From assembly GCA_038025085.1 (NCBI GenBank), contig CM076146.1, forward strand, positions 45,771,336 to 45,835,335: DNA of 64,000 nt, written 5' to 3'. Positions 45,415-56,456 of this stretch are shown here, piece by piece (within the stretch, counting starts at the first letter, position 1; each line of letters starts with the position of its first letter). The notes beneath the pieces are model-generated. The model saw nothing but the letters and a program-made list of their open reading frames with translations, did not search any database and was not told the DNA's origin. The DNA comes from Tetragonia tetragonoides. Its lineage: Eukaryota; Streptophyta; Magnoliopsida; Caryophyllales; Aizoaceae. A program made the translations under genes and the position numbers.

Positions 45415-48400
45415 TCAAGGCTTCCATGGAGGCCTCTCAGAAGTTGATGTTGCTGTTGCTGTTTGTGACTGAGATGGGGTAGGTTGAGGTGGTGGCATGT
45501 CTGAGTGGCTCCCTTGCTCTTGGCTTGACTGAGATGGGGTAGGTTGAGGTGGTGGCATGTCTGAGTGGCTCCCTTGCTCTTGGCTTGACTGAGATGGGGT
45601 AGGTTGAGGTGGTGGCATGTCTGAGCCATCTGTATTGAAGTCCCCAAAGTTGACATCATGAGTTGGGCTGTGCTCACCAGTCCTCTCATCATTGACAACC
45701 TACAAAAAATAACAACAATATTAGTCCTCTCAGCATTACTAAGTAAAACCAACTTACAAAAAATACAAGGAAATCACACTTACAGTCTTCTTCTTCTTAT
45801 GGTATTTAGGAACTCTCTTGTAGGCTCCAGCTGGTAATGGGGGCCTCCCACCTTTAGACTTAGGCTGAGGTTCAGGTAAAGGATCAGTTGGTTGCTCACT
45901 TGATTGGTCATTTGAGTCTTTCTTCTTGCAGGTTCTGCTATTGTGACCAAGAACTCCACATGTCTTGCATTTGTTAGGCTTGAACTTCCTCTTCACCCTC
46001 TTCCTTTCCTCTGCCTCTCCTGGTTCCAACTTCCTCTTCTTCTTAGATGGCCCCCCAGGCATGTTTCTATGAGCTGGTGGCCCGGGTTCAGTCTCATTAG
46101 AACTCTTCTCCCAATGTTTCATACCAGGCATGGCATGCAAAGGAACAGCATATGCAGCACAGAACTTTTCCTTGCTATATGACTCATGTATGAAGCTTAT
46201 AGGACTCTTCCTAACATACTGTATGCACTTGCAAGCATGGGGACAAGGTATACCACTAAGGTCCCACCTATAACAAGTACAAGTCTTCTTAGCAAGGTTC
46301 ACAACCACACGATCATCTCTATGCATTACCTCATACTCATCTACTCCTGCAGGGATTAGTGTGCAATTCCTTGACTCTGTATCAGCCCACTCAAGCCTCT
46401 TCAACACATTGGGCATGACTGTTCCATTGTAATCCTTAATCCCCTCCCTTTTGGCAAAGTGTCTTTGCATCACATACCTTCTAATCCACTCCATAAGGGT
46501 TAAAATAGGCTTATCCCTAGCCTCTCTCAGCACATTATTAAATGATTCACATATGTTATTCAACAACATATCAGACTTGGGCAGAGTTGAGAATGCATGC
46601 CTTGACCAACTTTTTGGGGGGATACCACTAAGATATGTGTATGCTTGCTTAGATATTAGCTTAATCCCCTCCATATATCTATTAAACTCCTCCTATACAT
46701 TTTAGAAAATGAAAGCAAGCACAACATCAGAATGCATGACAGTTTACATGCCTAAGAAAAACATGACACAGTTTACATGCCTAAGAAAAACAAAACAGAA
46801 TACTTGCCTTGGTTGTTGCTGTAGCTGCTTGCCAAAATGCCTCCTTAAAAGCCTTTCCAGGAAACTGGGTCTTGAAATTTGCCCAAATATGCCTAACACA
46901 AAACCTCAAGAAGGCATGAGGAGCTGCTATTGCAAAGGCCTCTAACAATCCCTGCAAAAAAAACCAAGACAGTTAGTGTGACTATCTATGCACATAAACA
47001 TAGACAATAATGTGACAAATACAATCTTACCTTTTGCCTATCTGACATAAATGTCAGCTTTTCATCATCCATTCCAAGATCTTGCACAAGCAATTTCAAA
47101 AACCAGCTCCAAGAATCCTTTGTCTCCACCTCTACAACACTCCAAGCAATAGGGTAGATATTGTTGTTTGGATCAACACCTACTGCTACCAATATCATTC
47201 CAGGATAGGCTCCTTTCAAATGGCAGCCATCCACTCCAATTAATGGCCTACAACCAGCCTTAAACCCTTCCTTACAACCTTGCAAGCAAACATACATCCT
47301 CTGAAATACTGGAATAGGCCTATCTACACTGTCAACCACCACAGCTACATTACTACATGGGTTGTATTTGATGATTGCATCTTTGTAGTCATACACCCTC
47401 TTAAACTGCTCTTCACAAGCTCCATAGATTAGGTACTTGGCCCTGCATCTTGCATTCCAACACAGGTAATAGCTTGCAAACAACCCAGTGTCCCTCTCCA
47501 CTTGAGCTTTGAAAGCAGCAAGCTTCCAAGTTGGATCTGCCCTCCAGTTAGCAATATAAGTTCTAGCTAGAAATGCTGCTGTCAACCTCTTACTTTTACT
47601 GTCTTTCTCACAGATATGAGTAGGCATGACAGTCCTGATTTGGAAGGTCTCCTCGTCTGGCACCTTCACACTATGTACCTTGAAGAAACAACTGAACACC
47701 TCACACTTACACCCTCTCTTCCTACCTCTAATCAGTGGACAAGGACACCTCTTCAAGCAATAAACACTCACCCTCTGCTTATCATTATGCAAATAGAAGT
47801 AATCACATCTATTTTGTACTGCATGAACCCTCAAAGCCTCCCTTAACACTTCATTATTTGGAAATTGCAGCCCTCTATGCAAGGTGATTGGCTTATTGAA
47901 ATCAGTTCTAGGGTTGAAAGTACCATATGGATCTCTCTCTTCATCACTCCCTACCAAACTCTCCAAATCATCACTGCCATATGTTTCTGGGTCAGCAACA
48001 AATGGACCAGGTCTTTCCTCTTCTGAATTTGAGCCAGGATTGAGTGGTTGTTCTGGTTGTTCTGGTTGTGGTTGTTCTGGTTGTGGTTGTTGAACACTAA
48101 GACTGTGGTTGACTATCCCTAACAGCCCTTCCTTCACTGACTCACCTCTCCAGTCAAAGTTCACCTCATTAGCAAACTCCCCAAACCCATCAAAATCAGA
48201 ATCACTTGAATCTGTGTCATCATTTTCAAACTCACTGTGACTTGATAGTTCTTCATCATCAAAATCATCATCAAAATCATCCTCAACATCACCATCCACA
48301 GTTTCCTTTGATCTATTTTTCTTGGATTGTTTTTTGGTTTTAGGTTGAGGATCTGTTTGTGGTTGATTTTTCTGAGCTAGGGATGATTTCTTTGGGGCTG

Positions 48401-49010
48401 AAAATGGTCTTCCAAGAGTCTTCACTCGAGGTCCAGTCCTCCTAAATGAGTTCCTAGGGTTTTCTGAATCTTTCAGGAGGATATTTGGTTGCTGAGCTGA
48501 GGTGGAAGGGAGGTCAGCTGAGCTGGCTTGTGGGGTTGTAAATTGAGTTGAATGCTGGGAGGTTATTTGACTGCTAGGTGTAAATTTTGAGTTATGTCCT
48601 TGTCCTCTGTGGTCCCCAACATTGTCCCCATCATCATCTTCTTCATAACCAGAATCATCAGCATCAACAACATACACATCAACCTGACCCTGATCATTTT
48701 TACTTGCCACTAAACCCCTTATATCATCATCATTCACAATCCTTTGCTTGTTCTTAGCCAAACTAAAACCAGGTTTCCTATTGAACCACATCTCAAACTC
48801 CCCTGGATATTTTAAAATATGTCTACACCACCTCACAAGGTCAAAATAACATGCCTCACTTTCCACAGTTATGTATAAACCTCCCCCCTCATAACTAAGC
48901 TTGCCCCCTTTCGTATATTTCCAACCTCCACCATAGTGTACCCTAAATACTATGTCACTTTCAGGGCCTTGAGGGATAAGCGGCCTGTTTTTCTTTGCAT
49001 TTACAGCCAT
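45415..49010 (-). CDS. MULE transposase (MuDR/mudrA family), four exons, about 1105 residues
   Basis: Exons 49010-47031, 46951-46808, 46692-45784 and 45699-45415 join in frame (660+48+303+94 codons plus stop). The intron donors are GTAAGA, GCAAGT (GC type) and GTAAGT; the acceptors end in AG. The N-terminal domain (about 15-110) contains VFRVHYGGGWKY. An acidic/Ser region follows, then a MuDR DNA-binding segment with a Cys-rich RCPCPLIRGRKRGCKCEVF stretch. The catalytic core has Asp594 (GVDGCHLKG) and Asp657 (FMSDRQK); the third acidic residue is probably the Glu of CESFN near 757. The SWIM zinc finger CTCYRWDLSGIPCPHAC is near 846-860. Then come an NLS-like KKKRKL/KRVKRK stretch and a CX2CX4HX4C knuckle. 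It would catalyse cut-and-paste transposition in the nucleus. No lesion seen. Confidence 0.9.
45472..45651 (-). repeat. 60-bp tandem repeat in the last transposase exon
   Basis: Three near-identical 60-bp units encode a Pro/Gln/Ser repeat (units of MPPPQPTPSQ then SSQEQGSHSD). The period is a multiple of three, so the frame is kept. It adds a low-complexity C-terminal tail of about 50 residues. Confidence 0.9.
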
Positions 49011-49379
49011 GACCTAAAACAAATGTCTGGTAATTTCAGAATGCAAAATTCATACATTAAACAACTTAATAAATTAACAATTACACATAAAACAATACCA
49101 TTACATCAATAAACTAATAAGCAACCAGAATCATTGAACATCAATAAAAAACACCTTTTTTTTAGGGTTTAATGGAATAAACTACTAAACTAAAATAAAG
49201 AACACGTTTTTCACTAATGAAGGTGATTATTTAAAACTAATTGTGTATATGAATAATTGCATGCAAGTTCGGCATACCTTTTTCACCCAGATTCTCTTTC
49301 GAAGCTTTGGAATCAGTCTTCTTTCGCTTTATCTCCTTTCGCCAATATTACTTTCGCTGAGACAATGTCAGCTTTACAA

Positions 49380-49530
49380 AGAGAGAGAGATGACGAGAGA
49401 GAGAGAGATGACAGGAGAAACAGAGAGAGATTACGAGATACAAAGGAAGAAGATGGAGATACAGAGGAAGAAGATGGAGATACAGAGGAAAGAGAGTGAG
49501 CGAGATGACGAGAGAGAAAGATAGTAAAAT
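49380..49530. repeat. GA-rich low-complexity leader of the transposase
   Basis: GAGAGAGA and a partly tandem GGAAGAAGATGGAGATACAG unit (two full copies near 49445-49485). Open frames here in several frames are artefacts of the repeat. It reads CT-rich in the transposase mRNA sense, like many plant leaders. Confidence 0.7.
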
Positions 49531-49669
49531 TCAATTGTGGGTGGGTGGGTAAATAAGAGAGTGAATTCAATTTTGTTCTTAATAAATTTTGTGTTCTGCT
49601 ATTGTTAATAAAAATAGAAAGAGAGTGAATTTTATTACGTTAATAAATTCTTCATTTAAACAAACATAG

Positions 49670-49892
49670 TAAAATTCAGTAAAAAAAAAAAAAAAAATTG
49701 AATATAAGTTGTCACGTGACTCACACGTGGGGGGGTAAAATGGTCAGAAAAAAATTGGATTTGCCCGGAAAATCAATTAAAGTGTGACTTCCACGGCGGA
49801 ATAAACATTTAAGGTGGTACTCGCCAAATAGTAACGTTTCAGGGGGTACTGGACAAATTTTGAAACATATTAGGTGGTTTTAACCAAATTGC
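49670..49892. repeat. MULE right terminal inverted repeat
   Basis: Reverse complement of the left end with about three differences (CTTTAATTG for CCTTAATTG, one base in the C-run, TATTC for CATTC) apart from the length of the T-run. It lies upstream of the transposase start together with a 5' leader rich in GAGAGA repeats (49380-49530). Confidence 0.9.
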
Positions 49893-50317
49893 AAAGCATA
49901 TGTTTTTGGCAGTTTAAGGAGGGGTTTTCCACGTTAATCTTGCGAGTTCTATAGAAAGAATTGTGTATGGTTCACTCATCAAACTACGCTTCTGCGTACG
50001 TTTTAGTCTTGTTAAAATCCACATCAAGTGATGTCCAAATAAAGAGAAAAACCCAACACTATCGGTTGAAGTTCTCCCAACAAACTAGTCAAATTCATGA
50101 TGTTGATCATTGCAAAGCGTCAATCTTCTAAACATGTATTTAAGAAAGTTTGAATAATATAATGGGATCTTGATGAATTAAGTTGAATATTGGGACCCAT
50201 ACTCAAATGCAAAGATGAAACTTAACGCTTTATTATGAGTACTACAACTATATGTATGTATTCATCAAGCTATTTTTCATACTCTTTCTAGCTAGTTTCT
50301 TGTTCTTTTTTGCCCCT
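49893..50317. other. Intergenic, no feature seen
   Basis: AT-rich sequence between the MULE and the end of cystatin-like gene 2. No ORF or repeat recognised. Confidence 0.45.
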
Positions 50318-50689
50318 CTAAAACATCTGAAACTGTTGAAGACGCTGGAAACGCACGGTTGTCATGCGATGATTTGGATCCACATAAAACTCGGTTTCGT
50401 ATTTGTGAACAGGTACAGAATTGGCGTTGCCATGATCGTGGACATTGATTATAAAACGGTACCAGGTGTTGCCAAGATGTTCCCCACGCCAGCCCTCGAC
50501 GATACGGACTAATTGGAGCTTGGTCCCTTCCCTCTTATTGTACCTACTCACTGCGAACATAGCTAGGTGTTCCATATTGCGTTCGTTCAGTGATTGTACT
50601 GGAATCTCTAGGTACTGCTGTGGCTGAGCGGATATAGTAGAGACGAAGGCGAGGAGAGAGAGAATGAAGAGAATGAGACGATTGTCCAT
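50318..50689 (-). CDS. Secreted cystatin-like protein 2 (lacks QxVxG)
   Basis: Single exon, 123 codons, clearly a paralog of the protein at 40281-40643. Signal peptide at about residues 1-21 (LILFILSLLAFVSTISA). The helix motif is LAMFAVSRYN. The position of the usual QxVxG loop reads EGWRGEHLGNTWYRF. The C-terminal region is KYETEFYVDPNHRMTTVRF. The same loss of the papain-binding loop in both intact copies suggests that it happened before duplication and that the proteins kept another role, or none as inhibitors. This is inference. Confidence 0.82.
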   Translation of the reverse strand: MDNRLILFILSLLAFVSTISAQPQQYLEIPVQSLNERNMEHLAMFAVSRYNKREGTKLQLVRIVEGWRGEHLGNTWYRFIINVHDHGNANSVPVHKYETEFYVDPNHRMTTVRFQRLQQFQMF

Positions 50690-50787
50690 GGTTCGAGAGG
50701 TTTTGGTAGGAGATAGAGGAATTAGGGAAATTAAGAATGACTGGTGAAATCAGAAATAGTATGGAAATTGAGAATGATTTCACCTGG

Positions 50788-50797
50788 GTTTTATAAC
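50788..50797 (-). promoter_or_regulatory. TATA box of cystatin-like gene 2
   Basis: The minus strand reads GTTATAAAACCCAGGTG about 100 bp before the ATG and is equivalent to the motif upstream of gene 1. About 80 bp further up (TTAATGCCAA and TTGATCTTCT) is also shared by both genes. Confidence 0.7.
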
Positions 50798-50939
50798 TGG
50801 ATAATGGGGTAGTATGGTGTTCAATTGGGATCCTGGCACCCTGTCTAATTAATGCCAAATCTAGTTTAGAATATAATTGGGTTGATCTTCTCCTGTTTAA
50901 GTGATGAGATCACAATCAGGGTTATTGTTGGCGGTATTA

Positions 50940-51241
50940 GAGCATGTTTGGCCTAGTTTGTGGGTAGTTTCTAGTTTTCTCCTACCCTTATAAACCTCCA
51001 CTTCCTCACTTCGTCCTCACCTCCATTTTCAACTTCCAAAAAGCCTAAAACACCCCCTAGGTCTCCCTAGAAGCACCAAAAGTAGAAGCATCAAATTGAA
51101 GCTTCTACTTTTAGACCTCCCAAGGGGTGTTTCGAGCTTCTTAGAAGCTGAAAATGGGGGGTGATGAGATGGAGAGGGAGTTTTGTGAGGAAAAATAGGG
51201 GAAAAAGTAAAAGCTACTCACAAACTAGGTCAAACACCACC
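50940..51241. mobile_element. Tourist-like fold-back MITE, 302 bp
   Basis: Ends GAGCATGTTTGGCCTAG and (reversed) GGTGGTGTTTGACCTAG; the arms continue as TTTGTGGGTAGTTTC and TTTGTGAGTAGCTTT. Target duplication TTA (50937-50939, 51242-51244). The central part is itself palindromic (GTAGAAGC...GCTTCTAC near 51083-51112). Confidence 0.85.
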
Positions 51242-51384
51242 TTAGTCATAATGAGCCAAATCCGGTTAGACTGTAAGAGCACACTCTAGACTTTTATGGT
51301 CTATTTTCATTAGGAAACAAAACATCAGAGATGGCATATATATTATACATCAAAACTTGAGTGAGTAACCAACCTGCTGTCTCC

Positions 51385-51625
51385 TGTCCGATGGATATAG
51401 CTCAACTTCCTAATTGTGAACAGCGACAGCATTAGCGACTAGCGTTGCCATCCTCAGTGACAGAGATTTCATGGCGGCACCAGATGGCGAAGAGATCCGC
51501 CTCCCAGCCCCTGAGGATGGTGCCCAACTTCAGTTTGCTTCCTTCCGTTCCCTCTCATTGTGTGTTTTCACTGCAAACTTAGCCAGCATCACCAAATTGC
51601 GTATAGTAAAGCTAACAAGTATAGA
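51385..51625 (-). pseudogene. Cystatin-like pseudogene 3
   Basis: Minus-strand translation gives LAKFAVKTHNEREGTE..., then LKLGTILRGWEADLFAIW, matching the core of genes 1 and 2. A small duplication (GCATTAGCGACTAGCG on the plus strand near 51430) breaks the next segment and stops follow. Both the signal peptide and the C-terminal end are missing. Confidence 0.8.
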
Positions 51626-51871
51626 TATATATCAAATTGACCAAACACTATTGGTTTCTCAATTAGTGTCAGTGGTGATAAGTTGGTTAATACACGCTGT
51701 GTTTCTACTCTCATATTAATACTTGGAAAATATGTAAATCAACAATGATCACATACTAGCAGCAACAGCAGCTATATAATTAAGCTATATACTCTGCAGT
51801 AAAATTATTCATGTAAGCTAGTTGCTCAGATTAAAAAAAAATTATAGTAAAAGCTCGAAAGCTTGAAGAAA

Positions 51872-52972
51872 CTATACAAGGGGAACAAGAGACTCTACCC
51901 ACGGCTCTGCGACCAACCCGCCTGATGCAACAGGCAACCCCACAATTTCAAACTTGCTAGTTGCTTGATATTCGAGATCACAGCAGATAAAGGTCTCAGG
52001 CTTCTCCTCTAATCCCACAAGAATCTTCCGCCCATCTTTTGAGTATGCGTAAGGCAGAGGCCACAATTGACCAAAATATGACGAGTATATCTTCTCAAGT
52101 TGCCTGGGTAAGCAATGAAACAATTGAGTCCACGAATCTATAACTCCATATTCTTTCATCACCCATATATCAATATGTTCAGTTACAAGGTGCAGATATC
52201 CTCTTAAAACGGCCAGCTTTGGAGAAGGACCAATTAATTTAGGGAGTGGCATCTCATTATACTCTAGCGTGAAAAGATTCAAGCACCTTATCACTTCTGC
52301 GTTATGGTCGTTGTAAGCTAACCAGTGTAATGAGTTGTTAACGACAACACTACGGGATCTAACAAAACTCGATCTCCGGGGAGGGCTTGGAATGGTCTCC
52401 CATGAATTGGCTTTCAAACTGTAAAGGTGAGTCTCTTCGCCAATTTTCTGCAACACCCCTTGGTAGTACCTAACAAACCTCACAACCTTATAATCATCAT
52501 TCATAATGTCATAGGCAAAATCCGCAGTGATTGAGCGGATTGAGAACTCACACAACTTTTTCCCCATCAGCGGTAGAGCTTTAAAGGCGCGAGTTGCAGG
52601 GTTATACAGAGCGAAATGAAGATCCTGCAATTTGAAGCAGAGCAAGCCATTGCATGAACCCACCAGCTCAATTCACCAATTCTGCTCCATTTCCGTCTTC
52701 AACGGGAAATGCAGCTCAGTAGCGCGTTGATTGAGACTGTGGAAGTTCAACCAGGAGAGGGAAAATTTGCCAAAGAGTATGATCGAACCACCTGAGTTGG
52801 CCTCAATCGATCGGCTCAGATGGAGTCTGATGAAGTCTGGGCCGTTGATTTCATCGCGCCATGCCTTGGAAACAGACTTGAAGCGAATAAGAGACTCAAC
52901 GGGTATTCTTAAAAGAATCTCAGTAAGCAATTCTCCAGGGAGATTAGGTACACTTTCCTTCTTGACATCCAT
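51872..52972 (-). pseudogene. F-box/FBA gene 5 with a single in-frame stop
   Basis: One continuous frame from MDVKKESVPNLPGELLTEIL (F-box about residues 8-52) to SLVPLV at 51872, 366 codons, interrupted only by TGA at 52673-52675 (after LKTEMEQNW and before IELVGSCNGLLCFK). The FBA region has WVMKEYGVIDSWTQLFHCLP. With the stop it gives a 99-residue F-box-only product; an ORF could restart at the Met just after the stop (52663) but would lack the F-box. A 5'-UTR intron is likely: donor GCCG|GTAACT near 53537 and acceptor TATATGCAG|GAAAACC near 53023. Loss looks recent. A sequencing error or allele-specific stop is possible. Confidence 0.85.
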
Positions 52973-53594
52973 TATTGAGGGTCAATTGAATTTACAGTTC
53001 CCGAAGTTCTTATGGTTTTCCTGCATATAAGAAAAGCTGAGTAATTCAGCCTCACAGCTAACCTAAATTACAATCACAGTGACAAACTTAAACAAATGGG
53101 AGTCTAATTCAAACCGAAAAAAAAATATCACAATTGTCCGCACATTCTTTTTCCATTTAATTTCTTTTTTGGGTGGTTATAGTGCGTATAGTAAACTCTA
53201 GGCTAAAAGCTAACCCTAGACAAAAGATTTAACAAATTTCGCAAAATCGCTATAATGGTTTCTGCATATAAGAAAAGCTTCCTAATTTACAATTTAACAC
53301 GACAAATTAAAGCAAATAGGGTTCTAATTCAACCAACAAAGTTCACAATCGTTCGCCAATGGGGTCTAAATCAACCAACAAAATTCATAATTTTCGTGTA
53401 TAGGGTCTAATTTAACCAAAAATTAAACATAAAATGCCCAATTGGGCATAGTAAAGATCAAAATCATTTTCTTCTTTTTCTTCACAGAACAATTGCAAAA
53501 GAGCAGCGAAGAGAGAGAGAGAGGGCTGAGAGTTACCGGCGGGGAAGAAAGAGGAGCGTCGCCGTGGCCGACTGGCCGTCGCGTCTAGTAGTTG

Positions 53595-54440
53595 TACTTG
53601 CTTATTTGGCAGGGCAGGGCCGGAAAATCAAAACTCTTTCTTTGGCCCAAACGGCAAAAGCCCCAAATATGAGTCATGAGTTGTATGACCCAAATATGTC
53701 GCTGGTTATATTTTTTTTTTTGAGTAAGGAATAAGACTTTCATTTATAGAAAAGGCATATGACATCTACAATAAAAAATAATATTAGAATATACTAAATC
53801 AATAAAAAAAAAAAAAATTGCTAACAAACCAATGTACTAGAATACTCTGTTGTCACTCTCAAAATGCATAGTTTGTTTGATGTATCTTCATCTTTTACGG
53901 AAGTAGAGGTCTTCACCACAAGTAACGCAATTGCTTGCCTACAAACCTCTGTATGATTCCATCGATCGTTTGTATATCCAATCCCCGAATTCATATTGCT
54001 TCTAATTTATTCTACTCAGAACGAAAAAAAGAAGTTAGAAATTAAGATTAAACGTGATAAAAAAAAAACATCAATTATAGGTCGGAAATAGTCTAAATTA
54101 GCTCTCCTGGCCTGAAAAATACTCTACTAAAGATTAGGGTTTTAGAGAGAAAGGAGCAGAAACAGGAGAGGGAGACTAGGGTTTATATGTTGCTGATTTT
54201 AGCAACTACTCGTGTACTGTTTTTTTTTCTTTGACAAGCAAAAATATTGTTTTTTTTTTTTTTCCTTAACAACAAGATCCAGGGGGATACTCTAGTGATT
54301 TCAAACTTACTTCTAAATGATTTGGTAAAGCAAGTCATGGGTTTCATTCCCCATTTATTTGAACTTCACAAAATCACGTACGAGTATTCCTCCTTCATAG
54401 TAAGTACGAGTATTATTCCTCATAGTTCTCTGTACCAAAC
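53595..54440. other. Intergenic, no gene seen
   Basis: AT-rich with several T- and A-runs (53711-53723, 53806-53817, 54248-54263). No RNA gene or repeat identified. The minus-strand 5' flank of gene 5 lies at its left edge. Confidence 0.45.
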
Positions 54441-54442
54441 AA

Positions 54443-54710
54443 TAATGGAGGCTGGGGGCGACCCTCTTCTTCATTCTCTCTCTGCATGCCATCATCTCTG
54501 CTATATTCGCCCAGCCGCCGACCCGGCCCGGCGTATAGAAAGAGAGTATCCGATACAAAACCCAAACACTCCTTTTCTGGAGTCAGTTGGGAACCTTCAG
54601 CTGGTTACAATTGTTCAAGGCTGGCGTAGGAATATCTTAACAGGTATCTGAGTACCGCCTTATAATCTCTGCCAAGCAAGGACGACAGTGACACTGACAC
54701 TGTCAAAAAT
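54443..54710 (+). pseudogene. Cystatin-like pseudogene 4 (plus strand)
   Basis: In a shifting frame the plus strand reads a signal peptide (LFFILSLHAIISAIFAQPP, about 54463-54520) and, further on, LQLVTIVQGWRRNILTG (about 54593-54645), which match cystatin-like genes 1 and 2. The helix-motif segment between is deleted and a stop follows at 54649. It is the only member on the plus strand. Confidence 0.75.
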
Positions 54711-55019
54711 TACCAGGCCGCGAAATGTATGATCCATCGCCTATTCAGCCCAAGCATAGTTATAGGATGACACTCTTGACTCAACTCATTTAAGCCTGTA
54801 CAAAGTTTCAAAACACTTTGATGTACAATGACAAATAAAGAATAACAAAATGGATTGAAAGAATAAGAAAAAACGCAATTATTTGTGCCTATTTAGGGAA
54901 GATGGACTACTTCTACAAGTGGAGAGGAAGTCACCGAAAATTAAGGCCAATAACAATTGAAAACGCAAGAGATATACTTATAAATTAAAAACAAGAGAAT
55001 ACACAAGCAGTATTCCATA

Positions 55020-56111
55020 GATCTAACTCGTGCTCAAACTTCTTGGACGAGTAATGAAACAATTTTGTCCAAGATGTTTTCTTCCCATACTCCTTCATAA
55101 CCCATATACTCCCTCTGTCCCATGATTACGTTATCAATTACTTTATCGCGGTCTCCAAGGCACAACTTTGACCATAAATAACTATAAATCTATTAATATA
55201 AAATTATAAAAATATGTTTTTTCAAAAGTACTATTAAAAATGAATCTAACAATAAATTTTTCACATTGTAAATCTTTATATTTTTTCATAAATTAACTGT
55301 CAAAGTTTATAAAGTTTGACCTCCAAAAAGCAATTGACAACGTAATCACGGAACGGAAGGAGTATCTATTATTCAACTCTGCCAAGTGTAGTCTGGAGCA
55401 AGATCAATCTATATGATCAGGTAGGGGTACCTTAGCGTACGTACTCTTCGCTTCCAAGGTTGAACGAACATATCATAGGTTCCGAATCTTCTCTAGGACT
55501 ACTCCAATGGATGGCGTTTTTAATAAGTACACTATGACCCCATTTGTTAGCAACTGCGATGTGCCAAGGGCAAGGTTGGATGTTTTTCCAAGAATTGTTA
55601 TTCAAACTCAAACTATACAGATACGCTACATCGGAGAAGTTCCTAGGCTTCCCTTTCCATTCGTGGTCACCCTCCTCTTGCTGGTACTCGTTGACGCGTT
55701 AGTGACCGGGTTGTAGAGCGAAAACTGAGCAGATAATTCTCCGAGACTGTAATCTTTTGTGTCCATAATACAAATTAAGCCATGGCAAGAATTAATTAAC
55801 AAGGCAAACTTCAAATAGTGCAATAGATCAACGGGAACCTTAGTGATCAATTTGGCACAAGGAGCGAGATCATCATTGTCAATTTGAAGGGAGAACAAGG
55901 ATGCTTTGCTGATCAAGATGAAGTTGCTATTAGCAACCTCTAAAGATCGGGTTATGTGGCGTTTGATGAAATCTCGGTTGTTGATTTGTTTGTACCAATC
56001 TTTTGAGACTCGCTTCAAACAGAGAAGAATGTCAACAAGTAGTCTTAAGAGGATCTCTGTAACGAGCTCCCATGGAAGATCAACAATAGTTTTATTAGGA
56101 TTACCCTCCAT
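55020..56111 (-). pseudogene. F-box/FBA pseudogene 6, interrupted by a Stowaway MITE
   Basis: Starts MEGNPNKTIVDLPWELVTEI with an F-box (about 10-55) and an open frame to 55626 that includes LINSCHGLICIMD and FSLYNPVTN. Frameshifts follow (55625-55380 still reads a YLYSLSLNNNSWK-like FBA stretch). The IWVMKEYGKKTSWTKLFHY segment at 55105-55030 lies beyond a 254-bp MITE. No full-length product possible. Confidence 0.85.
55109..55362. mobile_element. Stowaway-like (Tc1/mariner) MITE, 254 bp
   Basis: Ends CTCCCTCTGTCCCATGATTACG and its inverted partner CGTAATCACGGAACGGAAGGAG, flanked by TA (55107-55108, 55363-55364). The outer CTCCCTC...GTCCC motif is the Stowaway hallmark. Confidence 0.92.
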
Positions 56112-56340
56112 TGTTGCTTGAAGCCTTCTCGCTTGTGCCTAGGGTATGTGTATACATATATCACAAGAGGGAGTTTATGATTTGCTAGGGTTCTACCATC
56201 CCTGTGATTCTGGAGTATTTTTTTTTTTTAAAGTTTTCTTCTCCCTTTTTAATATCACACGCTTTGTTATTGAATAGGGTCACAATTTAGGTATGTAGGG
56301 GTTACTTATGATAAGCGGTGACCCTTGTATTTTCATGTTT

Positions 56341-56362
56341 GAGATGAGATGAGATGAGATAA
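56341..56362. repeat. (GAGAT)n microsatellite
   Basis: Four to five tandem GAGAT units. Short and unremarkable. Confidence 0.8.
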
Positions 56363-56456
56363 GAATTTAAGAAAGGAACGACGGATAATTGCTGATAGAA
56401 GATTGCGTGACTTTCATTTACTTTACTACTTCCTAGAAATTTGCCTGAGTTACTTA

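Larger units (their letters stand above)
43790..49892. mobile_element. Mutator-like element (MULE), 6.1 kb, apparently intact
   Basis: Terminal inverted repeats of about 220 bp begin GCAATTTGGTTAAAACCACC at both ends and differ at only about three positions over the first ~205 bp. It encodes a complete-looking transposase (minus, 45415-49010) and a convergent second gene (plus, 44285-44725). Both genes start near an end and run inwards, the same arrangement as mudrA and mudrB in maize MuDR. Flanking 9-bp sequences (ACAAGTAGC and AAAGCATAT) do not match, so the expected target duplication is not seen. Near-identical ends and open genes indicate recent activity. Confidence 0.9.

Noticed and set aside
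45472..45651. Independent minisatellite outside genes
   Set aside because: The 60-bp units lie in frame inside the last transposase exon, so they are part of that gene.
49243..49570. Open frames of 80-93 codons on both strands
   Set aside because: Product of a GA-rich low-complexity leader; no protein-like composition.
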